64,000 bases of DNA from Bifidobacterium sp. (GTDB lineage: Bacteria > Actinomycetota > Actinomycetes > Actinomycetales > Bifidobacteriaceae): the NCBI RefSeq assembly GCF_022647885.1, contig NZ_JALCLM010000001.1:1782610-1846609 (forward strand), in the 5' to 3' direction. This document shows, in pieces, positions 52,110 through 61,039 of this stretch. The notes beneath the pieces are model-generated. The model was not told the DNA's origin. It did not search any database and was given only the letters and a program-made list of their open reading frames with translations. A program made the position numbers and the translations under genes. How positions within the stretch are numbered: the stretch's first letter is position 1; the number at the start of each line of letters is the position of its first letter.

Positions 52110-53681
52110 ATGGCTACGGATCGGATGGATATGACGCTTACGTTGGAATCGGCGGTAACTCTGCTCAACCAACACCACATGCTCAGAGAAGTTATTAGCG
52201 GTGAGGTGTGGACGACTGATTCAGCAAAACTCCCCCAACGGAGTTTCACGAATATCTCATATGACACGCGAGAAGTTACTCCTGACACGCTGCTGTTTTG
52301 TAAAGGACGCTTTTCACCCAAGTATCTCGAATCGACGAATAACCTGGGGTTGAGCTGCTATGTAGCGCAAGAAGACTTTTCTCAGTACACTTCAGCAACA
52401 GGGATTATTGTCAAGAATGCAACCCAAGCTATGTCTCTACTTTCGGCCGCATACTTTGACTTCCCGCAAGAGCAACTCACCGTTATTGGTATTACTGGTA
52501 CCAAAGGTAAAACAACCACGGCATATTTCACTCAAGCGATTCTGAATGCCCACTCCCACGGGAAAACCGCTTTGTTGTCATCAGTAGACAATTGTTTAGA
52601 CGGCGTGCACTATGCGGAATCTGATTTGACCACACCGGAATCGATGGATCTCTTCCGTATGATGCATCAGGCAGTTGCCAACGGCATGCGGTACTTAGTG
52701 ATGGAAGTCTCTTCGCAGGCATACAAAGTTGATAGAGTCTATGGCTTGCACTTTGATATCGGCGCATTCTTGAATATCTCCCCCGACCATATCAGCAGCA
52801 TTGAGCACCCAACTTTTGAAGATTATCTCTACTGCAAACGTCAAATTATCGCCAATTCATCACGAATGGTTATTGGCGCTGACAGTCAGCATTTTTCACT
52901 GCTCAAGGATGATGCAGCGAATGATGGTATTCCAGTGAGCACATTTGCGCTTCGTTCCTCAAACGCTGATCGACAGGCTGCAGATGTAGTCGCAATAAGC
53001 AGCGAAGATATTCGCCCCGCATTCGACCTTGTCGCCAATGGAGAGAGTGTTGGAACGTTCACATTATCTATCGAGGGTGATTTTAACGAAGCTAATGCTG
53101 CTGCAGCCGTAGCCATTGTGAGGTCTATAGGTGTTCCGATAGAAGAATCCTCTCTGCAAGCGATGGAAAAGATTCGTATATCTGGGCGAATGGAACGCTT
53201 CATCAGCAACGATGGGACCATCGCATACGTGGATTATGCGCATAACTATGCCAGTATTAAAGCATTAGTTGACTTTGTATATCAACGATATGGTCAACAC
53301 CATCCAAGAATTACCTTAGTTACAGGGTCTGCTGGCAACAAGGCTATAGACCGACGCGAAGGTATCGTCAAAGCAGCGCAAGACCGCATAGCCAGATTTA
53401 TTTTCACGACCGAAGACACTGATACCGAGACAAATGAAGAGATTTGCGCGCAGCTGATGAGCTATGTGACAAACCCAAGCGTGGAAGCTGGAGTAATACT
53501 CGACCGCACTAGTGCCATTGAGGAAGCATATCGCGATGCACAGGCACACTCTGATCGTTTGAACATTCTTCTCATAACTGGAAAAGGCGAGGAACGCTGG
53601 ATCAAAGAGATGAATCATCATGTGCCATTTGAGGGCGATAACAACATTGTTGCCCGAATGTTCAAGGAAGAAAGCAAATGA
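52110..53681 (+). CDS. murE: MurE-like UDP-MurNAc-tripeptide ligase (Lys/Orn type)
   Basis: Adds the third amino acid of the peptidoglycan stem peptide; 523 residues. P-loop GTKGKTTT (130-137), PESMDLFRMMHQAVANGMRYLVMEVSSQ, the carbamylated-Lys region YLYCKRQII, central NHY-like motif and C-terminal VDYAHNYASIKALVDF. In the recognition position where meso-DAP enzymes have DNPR, this protein has EDTD at about 435-438, so it is not a DAP-adding enzyme. Bifidobacteria use Lys or Orn at this place, consistent with this. The stop overlaps the next start by four bases. ATG 52110 with GGGGA upstream. Confidence 0.85.
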   Translation: MATDRMDMTLTLESAVTLLNQHHMLREVISGEVWTTDSAKLPQRSFTNISYDTREVTPDTLLFCKGRFSPKYLESTNNLGLSCYVAQEDFSQYTSATGIIVKNATQAMSLLSAAYFDFPQEQLTVIGITGTKGKTTTAYFTQAILNAHSHGKTALLSSVDNCLDGVHYAESDLTTPESMDLFRMMHQAVANGMRYLVMEVSSQAYKVDRVYGLHFDIGAFLNISPDHISSIEHPTFEDYLYCKRQIIANSSRMVIGADSQHFSLLKDDAANDGIPVSTFALRSSNADRQAADVVAISSEDIRPAFDLVANGESVGTFTLSIEGDFNEANAAAAVAIVRSIGVPIEESSLQAMEKIRISGRMERFISNDGTIAYVDYAHNYASIKALVDFVYQRYGQHHPRITLVTGSAGNKAIDRREGIVKAAQDRIARFIFTTEDTDTETNEEICAQLMSYVTNPSVEAGVILDRTSAIEEAYRDAQAHSDRLNILLITGKGEERWIKEMNHHVPFEGDNNIVARMFKEESK

Positions 53682-54904
53682 GCGATTTCGAAGCAATACT
53701 ACTGGGCAGTGAAACAGGTGCATACGCTATGGCACGCGCTTTCCATAGCGAATACGGCATCACATCACATGTTTATGGACGTTTACAACTATCGGTTTCG
53801 AAATTCAGCACGATTATGGATACGCACTTCTATCCTGATTTGACTGAGCCTGAATCATTTAGAGCACACATGGTCAAAGCTGGCCAGGATTTGCGCCTGC
53901 AATACCCAAATGCCACGTTGTTATTAATACCCTGCGGTGACGATTACAGTGCGCTCTTGAGTCGTTATCGAGATGAACTGAGCCAGTATTTTACTTTTAC
54001 CAGTGTAAATGATGAATTGCACACTGCTCTGAGTTACAAAAGCAGTTTCTACGAGTTCTGCGAGCGCTATCAGCTACCCCATCCCGCAACAGTGGTATTG
54101 AATCCACAGGGTTATCGTGAGGGTCGTCATACGCATCTACCTTTCGGCTTCCCTGTGGCGCTTAAACCTGCTGATAGCGTTGAATATCTTTCGATTGATT
54201 TCCCCGGCCGCAAAAAAGCTTATACGCTCAACAGCCAAGAGGAACTCAATGCGACTGTCAAATTGATTGTTGATGCTGGTTACTCCTCAGATCTTATTAT
54301 CCAGGATTTTATTCCTGGAGGCGATGGCAATATGCGAGTGCTTAACGCCTATGTCGATAAGCACCATCAGGTTCGCATGATGTTCCTCGGCCAGATTCTT
54401 CTTGCAGATCCCACGCCAGAAGCCATTGGCAATTATGCAGCTATCATCCCTGATTTCAACGAAGCTCTATGCTTACGAATCAAGGAATTCCTTGAAGATA
54501 TTAATTATGAGGGCGTTGCTAATTTCGACTTGAAATTTGATCCTCGTGATGGTGAATACAAATTATTCGAAATTAATCTTCGTCAGGGACGCACCAACTT
54601 CTTTGTCTCTCTCAATGGTTTCAATCTAGCGCGCTACTTTGTGGATGATTTGGTTTATGACAAGCCTTTCGACGGTAACACACTGATTGGCAAAGGCTCC
54701 AAGATGTTGCTTGACGTCCCACCATCAGTGCTTAAACGCTACGCAGAACCAAGCGATGCACTACAGCAAGGTTTGACGATGATACAGCAACATCAATACT
54801 CGTGGACCCTGCGTTATCACAAGGATTTATCGTTAAAACGTAGGCTTTTACTCTGGCGACTGGCTCGACTGACAAGCAAGAACTATGCTCAGTACGAGCA
54901 CTGA
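53678..54904 (+). CDS. ATP-grasp ligase, D-aspartate--side-chain ligase type
   Basis: 408 residues. The N-terminus EAILLGSETGAYAMARAFHSEYG, then LLIPCGDDYSALLSRYRDEL and KSSFYEFCERYQLPHP recall the D-aspartate ligase Aslfm of Enterococcus faecium, which joins D-Asp to the Lys side chain of UDP-MurNAc-pentapeptide. ATP-grasp elements include GFPVALKPADSVEY, LIIQDFIPGGDG and LFEINLRQGRTNFF (Mg-binding Glu/Asn). The neighbours murE and an Asp/Glu-type racemase make the same biochemical pair as in E. faecium. Substrate D-Asp is inferred, not shown. Confidence 0.82.
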   Translation: MSDFEAILLGSETGAYAMARAFHSEYGITSHVYGRLQLSVSKFSTIMDTHFYPDLTEPESFRAHMVKAGQDLRLQYPNATLLLIPCGDDYSALLSRYRDELSQYFTFTSVNDELHTALSYKSSFYEFCERYQLPHPATVVLNPQGYREGRHTHLPFGFPVALKPADSVEYLSIDFPGRKKAYTLNSQEELNATVKLIVDAGYSSDLIIQDFIPGGDGNMRVLNAYVDKHHQVRMMFLGQILLADPTPEAIGNYAAIIPDFNEALCLRIKEFLEDINYEGVANFDLKFDPRDGEYKLFEINLRQGRTNFFVSLNGFNLARYFVDDLVYDKPFDGNTLIGKGSKMLLDVPPSVLKRYAEPSDALQQGLTMIQQHQYSWTLRYHKDLSLKRRLLLWRLARLTSKNYAQYEH

Positions 54905-54982
54905 GCTCCCGTGTGCTGAATAATAGCTCAGCTAATAATCAGCACACTGGATGTTGCAGAGAGTCAAGCTAAAGGGGATGTG

Positions 54983-55723
54983 ATGCGCAATTTTTTCGCC
55001 ATTCTAGGCGGTATGGGAACGTTGGCTACCGAAAGCTACGTGCGTTTGGTTGATAAAGCCACTCATGCGCATCAGGATCAGGAATTTTTGGATTACGTGG
55101 TATTCAATAATGCCAGTGTGCCTGACCGCACCCAATTTATCCTTGGCCAGAGTACCGAAGACCCTTTCCCCTTCATCGCTGATGATGTGAAAAAAGCAAC
55201 AGCAATAGGTGCGTCATTTATCACGTTGCCATGCAACACCGCTCATCACTTTTTCGATAGACTTCAGGCGCTCACGCCAGTTCCTATTATGCATATGCCT
55301 AAAGAAGCTGTTGCAGAACTGATTAAGCGCTACCCCGTCGAATCTCATCCGCGCGTTGGCTTCATGGGCACAGAAGGTAGTCTCAACTCGGGTATTTACC
55401 GCGAGGGTGTGGAAGCGGCGGGCTATACCTTTGAAGAGCCTGGCGAAACCTTGCAGAAGGAAATCAGTTATCTTATCTATCACGATGTCAAAGACACTGG
55501 TGTACTCGAACGCGAGCGCTATGAGGCAGTGCTCAATGCAATGCTCACGCAGCATCATTGTGATGTGGTTATTTTAGGGTGCACGGAACTATCAGTGTTC
55601 AATGAGGCCTTCCCCATGCCGGATTTGCCTATTATCGATGCACAAGAAATTCTTGCGCTCAACACCGTCTCCCGTGCAAAAGTACTCAGGAACCCAGAAG
55701 CTCAGGAACGATCCAACTTCTGA
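54983..55723 (+). CDS. Aspartate/glutamate-family racemase
   Basis: About 246 residues. Catalytic Cys pair in ITLPCNTAH (about 75) and VILGCTELS (about 185) of the PLP-independent racemase family, with start FFAILGGMGTLATESYV. Supplies a D-amino acid, probably D-Asp, for the preceding ligase by inference; D-Glu (MurI role) is the alternative. GGGG five bases upstream of ATG 54983; the frame begins at GTG 54980. The 3' end overlaps smc by 22 bases in convergent orientation. Confidence 0.85.
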   Translation: MRNFFAILGGMGTLATESYVRLVDKATHAHQDQEFLDYVVFNNASVPDRTQFILGQSTEDPFPFIADDVKKATAIGASFITLPCNTAHHFFDRLQALTPVPIMHMPKEAVAELIKRYPVESHPRVGFMGTEGSLNSGIYREGVEAAGYTFEEPGETLQKEISYLIYHDVKDTGVLERERYEAVLNAMLTQHHCDVVILGCTELSVFNEAFPMPDLPIIDAQEILALNTVSRAKVLRNPEAQERSNF

Positions 55724-58700
55724 GATACCACAGCAGTAACGCCGTCTGAACGCATGGTAATGCCATAGAGTGCATCAGCAATACTCATGGTTCGCTGCTG
55801 ATGTGTAATCACTATGAGCTGTGCGTGAGATCTTAAATCATTCAAGGCATTGAGCAAACGCGTGAGATTGACATCGTCTAAGGCTGCTTCGACTTCGTCC
55901 ATCACATAGAACGGGCTGGGTCGTGCGGTAAAAATAGCAAATAACAGCGCTAATGCAGTCAAGGATCGTTCACCGCCAGACAATAGAGTTAGCTGTTTAA
56001 CACGTTTGCCTGCAGGACTGGCTTCCACAATAACGCCTGTGTGCAAGAGATCATCCGGATTCTCCAAGCGAAGTCTTCCAGTTCCCCCAGGGAAGAGGGT
56101 ATTGAATACGGAAGCAAAAGCCTGTGCTGTATCGTCAAAAGCTTGTTTGAACACGTCTATCATTGTCGTATCAAGATCCTTGACCAAAGCCAACAAATCT
56201 TCACGAGATGTCGCTACATCGTTGCGCTGTTCATTAAGATACTGGTTACGAGTCTGCAAAGCATCATACTCTTCAGTAGCAAGAGGATTAACTTTCCCTA
56301 ATGCTTGTAGGTCCCGTTTGGCTTTTTCTAAACGTTTAAGCTGTTCCTGTCTGTTATAAGGAACAGTTTGATACCGTCCGTTATCCGTATCTTCTTGGTC
56401 TGACTCTGGCTCTGACTCCGACTCGTGCAGCGTTAGCGCCTTCCCACTGTCATCTAACACTGGTACTGGCTGATCGGGACCGTATGTGTCAATCAACTCA
56501 GGGATGCCAATACCAAGCCCATCTGAGAGTTGCTGAACCAGCTGACCAAGCTGTGTAGCTAAGCGTTCTCTTTCAATATCTAACTGATGTTCACGCTCTT
56601 GATATGAAGCCACCTTCGGTTCCACAGCGTTGCGCTCTTGTCTAAGGCGTTTCAACTCATCATCGTGCGTCGATATCTGTGATTGTAAGGCGTCTCTACG
56701 AGTAGCGGCTTGAACCAAGCTCGTAGTCATCAGCGCCTCAGCTTGCTTGGCCTGTTCAGCGAGTAAGCGAACGCGATTAGCTTCAGCTCGTCGCTGCGTA
56801 TTTGATTGTTCAATTCGAATACGCCGCTCTTGGGCATCCTTGGCATTGCTACGCAACATATCCGCTTGTCTGGCATAAGACTCAGCTGTATTTCGAGCCT
56901 CATTCCAAGCAATCCTCGCAGCCACTTCCTGCTCTCTTGCGGAAGTCAACGCACGTTCCAACTTTTGCTCACGCTGTGTGAGTTCCTCAAAATCCTGAGC
57001 TCCACCTTCGCTATTATTCGCAGCAGATAACGCTTTTTCAAGATCCTCTGCTTTTTGCTGATGGCTTTGCTGATCCTCAGATGAGTCAATCATTTTTTGT
57101 TTGCTTTGCTCAATCTGGTGTTCCAATGCCGAAACACGTTGTTGAGCTGCGTGTAATGATTTCTCATATTGTTGACGCTGCACACGTCGCTCAGTATGAA
57201 GATTTCGTTCACTCTCAAGCTTAGCTCTGGCTTGATCACGGTTCAGCTCAGCCGCTGCGATATCTTGTTGCAGTACGGCAGCACGGTCGCTAAGTTTGGC
57301 GCATTGCATCAATGCACTGTCACGCTTAGCAGCAAGGGACAAATCGCTCTGCGGCTGTGAAGATCCTCCGACTGCCCCCACGGAGGTGATAACATCGCCT
57401 GATCGGCTGACAGCACGCCGCCATATACCTGTTTCGACGGCATCGTAAGCTTCTTGCACATCATCGCATGCCGCAACCTGTGCAAGAACCGCATGCACTG
57501 AAGCGAGGATGCCCAATGCTTGTTGGCTCTGTGCCTGCTGTGGATTAAGAGTGACAAGCGAAGCCAATGCTCTTGTGCTATCGGCATCGGCTGTATGTTC
57601 AGAGGAATGATTAGCGTGCTGGTGATCTTCCGATTCAGGCAACGCTGGTGAAACAGTTGAGCTCTGTATCGGTCTGAGCATCACTGCTTTGCCTAAATGC
57701 TCTTCGCGAGCACGTAACAAAGCATGAATCATATTGCTTCCTGCTGGAACCACTAATGCACTTGCAAAAGCGTCAAGCGCGTGTGCAACAGGTTCTTCCC
57801 AACCTTCTTCAATCTTGATGAAATCAGCTAATCTCCCTAGAGAAGCTACTTCGGGATCTTGTTCCAAGACGCCCGTCGCATTTCTGCTTTCTAGGGTGTC
57901 CCCTAATGCATCAGCTTTAGCTTGCAAGGTGATCACTCGAGAATTCAAATCCTGGAGTTGATCATTAAGCTCGTTAAGCTGCGCTTGTGCCGCGTCCAGA
58001 GATTCTTTCGCCAGTGCTACAGCCCCAGAGTCTTCATCACCAAGAGATACCAAATCTACTGACACCGACTCAAGCTGACCTTTAGCCTCGTGAAGTTGAG
58101 TGGTGAGGTTCTCTATCTGTCCTGCAAAATCGGACTCTCTGCTCTGAGAAAGCTGGACGGCAGATTGTTCTTTGGCAATTAATTCACGCAAGTGAGAAAT
58201 CTGTGAATCACGTTGCCGACTCATGCGGCGAAGCTCTGTTAACGTTTGTCGGACTGAAGCTAATTTTTTCTCATCTCCTGCTCGTTGCTCCGTGGTTTGT
58301 TCCAAATGCTGTTTCAGCGTCGAGACTTCATGGGTTTGAGTCTCGTGTTGCTGTTCCAATTCTTTAGCCCTAGTCAGCAACATGGTCGGGTCATCGCCAC
58401 CGACTGCCACAATTTGGGCAAGCAAAGAAGAAGAACGTTCGGATGCTACAGAGTGTAAAGAACGGAAACGCTCTTGTAACCGCGATAACTCATGCCAAGC
58501 GTTGTTGATTTTCGTAATTTCTGGATTCGATTGACTGCTCAGCGCCTCGACCTGCTCAATGCGCAACTTTGCTTGTGTTAATTCGCGTTGTGCATCAAGC
58601 AGCGAAGAACGAACACGTCCTAGCTCAGCACGAACCGTGTCGCGTTTGTGCGTCAGAGTAAGTGCATCCTCAGCTTGGATGCGAGCCTGAGCGTCACGCA

Positions 58701-59364
58701 AGGTAACCTGTATGCCCTCGGCACGCCTCGATATACGAGCTTGTCTGCCCAGGGGGCCTAGCTGACGATGAATTTCGGAGAGTAGATCGTCTAGACGAGA
58801 AAGATTACCCTCGGTATTTGCTAGTTTGCGTAATGCTCGTTCCTTACGTTTGCGATGTTTAAGAATACCTGCAGCCTCTTCAATAAAGGCGCGATGCCCA
58901 GCAGGATCTGCCCGAAGAATTGAATCAAGCCGTCCCTGCCCGACAATGACGTGCATCTGTTGTCCGAGGCCAGTATCGCTTAGCAACTCCTGAATATCTA
59001 ATAACCGGCAAGATGAGCCGTTAATGGCGTACTGAGAGCCTCCATTACGGAAAATCGTCCTGGTGATAGTGACTTCTGTGTAATCGATATCTAGCACACG
59101 ATCGGTGTTGTCAATGGTCAGACTGACCTGCGCTCTACCTAATGGCGGTCGAGATGATGTACCTGCAAAAATCACATCTTCCATCGATGTGCCACGAAGA
59201 CTTTTGGCACCTTGCTCCCCCATCACCCACGCTAGAGCATCCACAATATTGGATTTTCCAGAACCATTAGGCCCAACAACAGCGGTTATGCCCTGTTCGA
59301 AACGCAATGTGGTTGCGGATGCGAAGGATTTGAACCCGCGAAGCGTGAGCTCCTTAAGGTACAT
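55702..59364 (-). CDS. smc: Chromosome segregation protein SMC
   Basis: 1220-residue ATPase of the SMC-ScpAB complex. N-terminal Walker A GPNGSGKSNIVDALAWVMG, long coiled coils, hinge at about residues 500-660 (with LGRLADFIKIEEGWEEPVAHALDAFASALVV), second coiled coil, C-terminal signature LSGGERSLTALALLFAI and Walker B FYVMDEVEAALDDVNL. The hinge contains a His/Ser-rich insertion (about 590-615). The start codon ATG 59364 overlaps the folC stop (TGATG). Partner genes scpA and scpB lie at 30 kb. Confidence 0.96.
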   Translation of the reverse strand: MYLKELTLRGFKSFASATTLRFEQGITAVVGPNGSGKSNIVDALAWVMGEQGAKSLRGTSMEDVIFAGTSSRPPLGRAQVSLTIDNTDRVLDIDYTEVTITRTIFRNGGSQYAINGSSCRLLDIQELLSDTGLGQQMHVIVGQGRLDSILRADPAGHRAFIEEAAGILKHRKRKERALRKLANTEGNLSRLDDLLSEIHRQLGPLGRQARISRRAEGIQVTLRDAQARIQAEDALTLTHKRDTVRAELGRVRSSLLDAQRELTQAKLRIEQVEALSSQSNPEITKINNAWHELSRLQERFRSLHSVASERSSSLLAQIVAVGGDDPTMLLTRAKELEQQHETQTHEVSTLKQHLEQTTEQRAGDEKKLASVRQTLTELRRMSRQRDSQISHLRELIAKEQSAVQLSQSRESDFAGQIENLTTQLHEAKGQLESVSVDLVSLGDEDSGAVALAKESLDAAQAQLNELNDQLQDLNSRVITLQAKADALGDTLESRNATGVLEQDPEVASLGRLADFIKIEEGWEEPVAHALDAFASALVVPAGSNMIHALLRAREEHLGKAVMLRPIQSSTVSPALPESEDHQHANHSSEHTADADSTRALASLVTLNPQQAQSQQALGILASVHAVLAQVAACDDVQEAYDAVETGIWRRAVSRSGDVITSVGAVGGSSQPQSDLSLAAKRDSALMQCAKLSDRAAVLQQDIAAAELNRDQARAKLESERNLHTERRVQRQQYEKSLHAAQQRVSALEHQIEQSKQKMIDSSEDQQSHQQKAEDLEKALSAANNSEGGAQDFEELTQREQKLERALTSAREQEVAARIAWNEARNTAESYARQADMLRSNAKDAQERRIRIEQSNTQRRAEANRVRLLAEQAKQAEALMTTSLVQAATRRDALQSQISTHDDELKRLRQERNAVEPKVASYQEREHQLDIERERLATQLGQLVQQLSDGLGIGIPELIDTYGPDQPVPVLDDSGKALTLHESESEPESDQEDTDNGRYQTVPYNRQEQLKRLEKAKRDLQALGKVNPLATEEYDALQTRNQYLNEQRNDVATSREDLLALVKDLDTTMIDVFKQAFDDTAQAFASVFNTLFPGGTGRLRLENPDDLLHTGVIVEASPAGKRVKQLTLLSGGERSLTALALLFAIFTARPSPFYVMDEVEAALDDVNLTRLLNALNDLRSHAQLIVITHQQRTMSIADALYGITMRSDGVTAVVSQKLDRS

Positions 59365-60785
59365 CAGACACGCTCCGACTTAGGTTTAGCTAGATCCTTA
59401 TTCATATGCTCTTTCAACAATGTGCGAGCATCCCCTGCCGTTACAAAACTTCCGCAAATCAGCACACCGCGGCCATAGCCGACACCAACCTCGTCCTCGG
59501 CATCTACTAAATCAACTGCCTCTTGAATGGCATCTGGCAATGCGTCTGCACGAATCACCCGATCCCTTCCAAATACTCGTACAGCAATCTGTTCAAGCTC
59601 TTCAGCAGACATCACACGGTCAGTCCAAGAGTTTTCCGTCACCACCACCTGGCTCAGCAGCGGTTCGAGAATGCCGAGATATTCCTCAACCTGTTTGTCG
59701 CGCATCATCGCCACAACACCAACGAGCTGTTCGAAATCATAGCTTTCCTCGATGGCATCACGCAGAGCCTCACCAGCATTCACGTTGTGCCCGCCGTCAA
59801 GAATGATCGTAGGTGAGGTTCTTATCTGCTCTATTCGTCCAGGGATTTTTACGCTTCCCAAGGCTTGGGAAACCAAATCGCCGTCCAACGCTCCATTAAT
59901 CGGTAGCACCACTTCAGCAGCAGCTAGAGCTGATAATGCATTATGTGCTTGGTGCTTACCGAATTTTGCTACTGGCACTTGCTCATACACACCATTAGGT
60001 GTCCGTAAATCTACAAGTTGCCCTCCAACTGCAGGAAGTCTGTTGAGCACTTCCATCTCTTCACCATCACGAATAATTCCCTGAGCATGGTTGTTTGTCA
60101 CAGCTGCCTCAATAATCGGCATAACCTGCTGCTCATGAGGTTGGGGCCCAATCACTGCTGTTGACCGCGACTTGATAATGCCTGCTTTCTCGGTCGCAAT
60201 CTCTTCAACAGTATTCCCTAGCCACTGCATGTGGTCCATATCAACAGGGCCAATAATCGACACATCACCATCAACGACATTGGTGGCATCCCACAACCCA
60301 CCCATACCTACTTCAATCACAGCCACATCAACAGGAGCATCGGCAAAAACAGCAATCGCCATTGCTGTCAGTACCTCAAAGAAACTCATTGCAGGACCAC
60401 CATCCTTGGCGGACTGCGCATCTACCATCTCAACGTAGGGAATAATCTGTTCATAGGCATCCACGAAAGCTTCGTCGCTGAGTTGTTGACCATTGATGCA
60501 AATACGCTCATTCACACGTTGAAGATGAGGCGACGTGTATAAGCCTGTTTGCAAACCATATGCGCGCACTAAAGCTTCCACCATACGTGCTGTTGAGCCC
60601 TTACCGTTGGTGCCGGTGATGTGAACTACTCTGAATGATTCTTCAGGATGTCCCATTAGATCAAGCATCATATGCATGCGATCAAGATTGAGATTCGTAG
60701 TGTTGTGTTCGGTAGGACGACTCATAATGAGCCGCTCAACCGCCGACATCTGTGCTCCATCTTGATTCGGCTGCTCTAGTGACAT
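59364..60785 (-). CDS. folC: Bifunctional folylpolyglutamate/dihydrofolate synthase
   Basis: 473 residues. ITGTNGKGSTARMVEAL P-loop, LYTSPHLQRVNERI, the Ω-loop region, and FFEVLTAMAIAVFADAPVDVAVIEVGMGG, then DGGHNVNAGEALRDAI near residue 325. Adds glutamates to folates and also makes dihydrofolate from dihydropteroate. N-terminal 25 residues and C-terminal tail are variable. The 3' end overlaps smc by one base, so both are co-transcribed. Confidence 0.95.
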   Translation of the reverse strand: MSLEQPNQDGAQMSAVERLIMSRPTEHNTTNLNLDRMHMMLDLMGHPEESFRVVHITGTNGKGSTARMVEALVRAYGLQTGLYTSPHLQRVNERICINGQQLSDEAFVDAYEQIIPYVEMVDAQSAKDGGPAMSFFEVLTAMAIAVFADAPVDVAVIEVGMGGLWDATNVVDGDVSIIGPVDMDHMQWLGNTVEEIATEKAGIIKSRSTAVIGPQPHEQQVMPIIEAAVTNNHAQGIIRDGEEMEVLNRLPAVGGQLVDLRTPNGVYEQVPVAKFGKHQAHNALSALAAAEVVLPINGALDGDLVSQALGSVKIPGRIEQIRTSPTIILDGGHNVNAGEALRDAIEESYDFEQLVGVVAMMRDKQVEEYLGILEPLLSQVVVTENSWTDRVMSAEELEQIAVRVFGRDRVIRADALPDAIQEAVDLVDAEDEVGVGYGRGVLICGSFVTAGDARTLLKEHMNKDLAKPKSERV

Positions 60786-61039
60786 TCTCCGCCTTCAATT
60801 CTGACCGTGCGCCAACACACCATATAGGACAGTGAACATTCTAGGCGAAACGCCGAACCGCGTGGTGTTTCGACTCCAAAGTTTCGGCGACAGAGCAATC
60901 TCCACTTTCGCCCCAGGCCAACTTCCGTGATACACCACTCGCACTACGATGAGCTGCAGAGCAATATACAATCCGGTACAGCAAGCACTTCATCACTGTT
61001 ACCAGGGTCTGTATCACTAAGAAATAGGAGGAATACAGT

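Noticed and set aside
59316..59345. GGATTTGAACCCGCG resembling the 3' part of a tRNA on the minus strand
   Set aside because: It encodes the conserved GFKSFA of SMC; no acceptor or anticodon arm fits around it.
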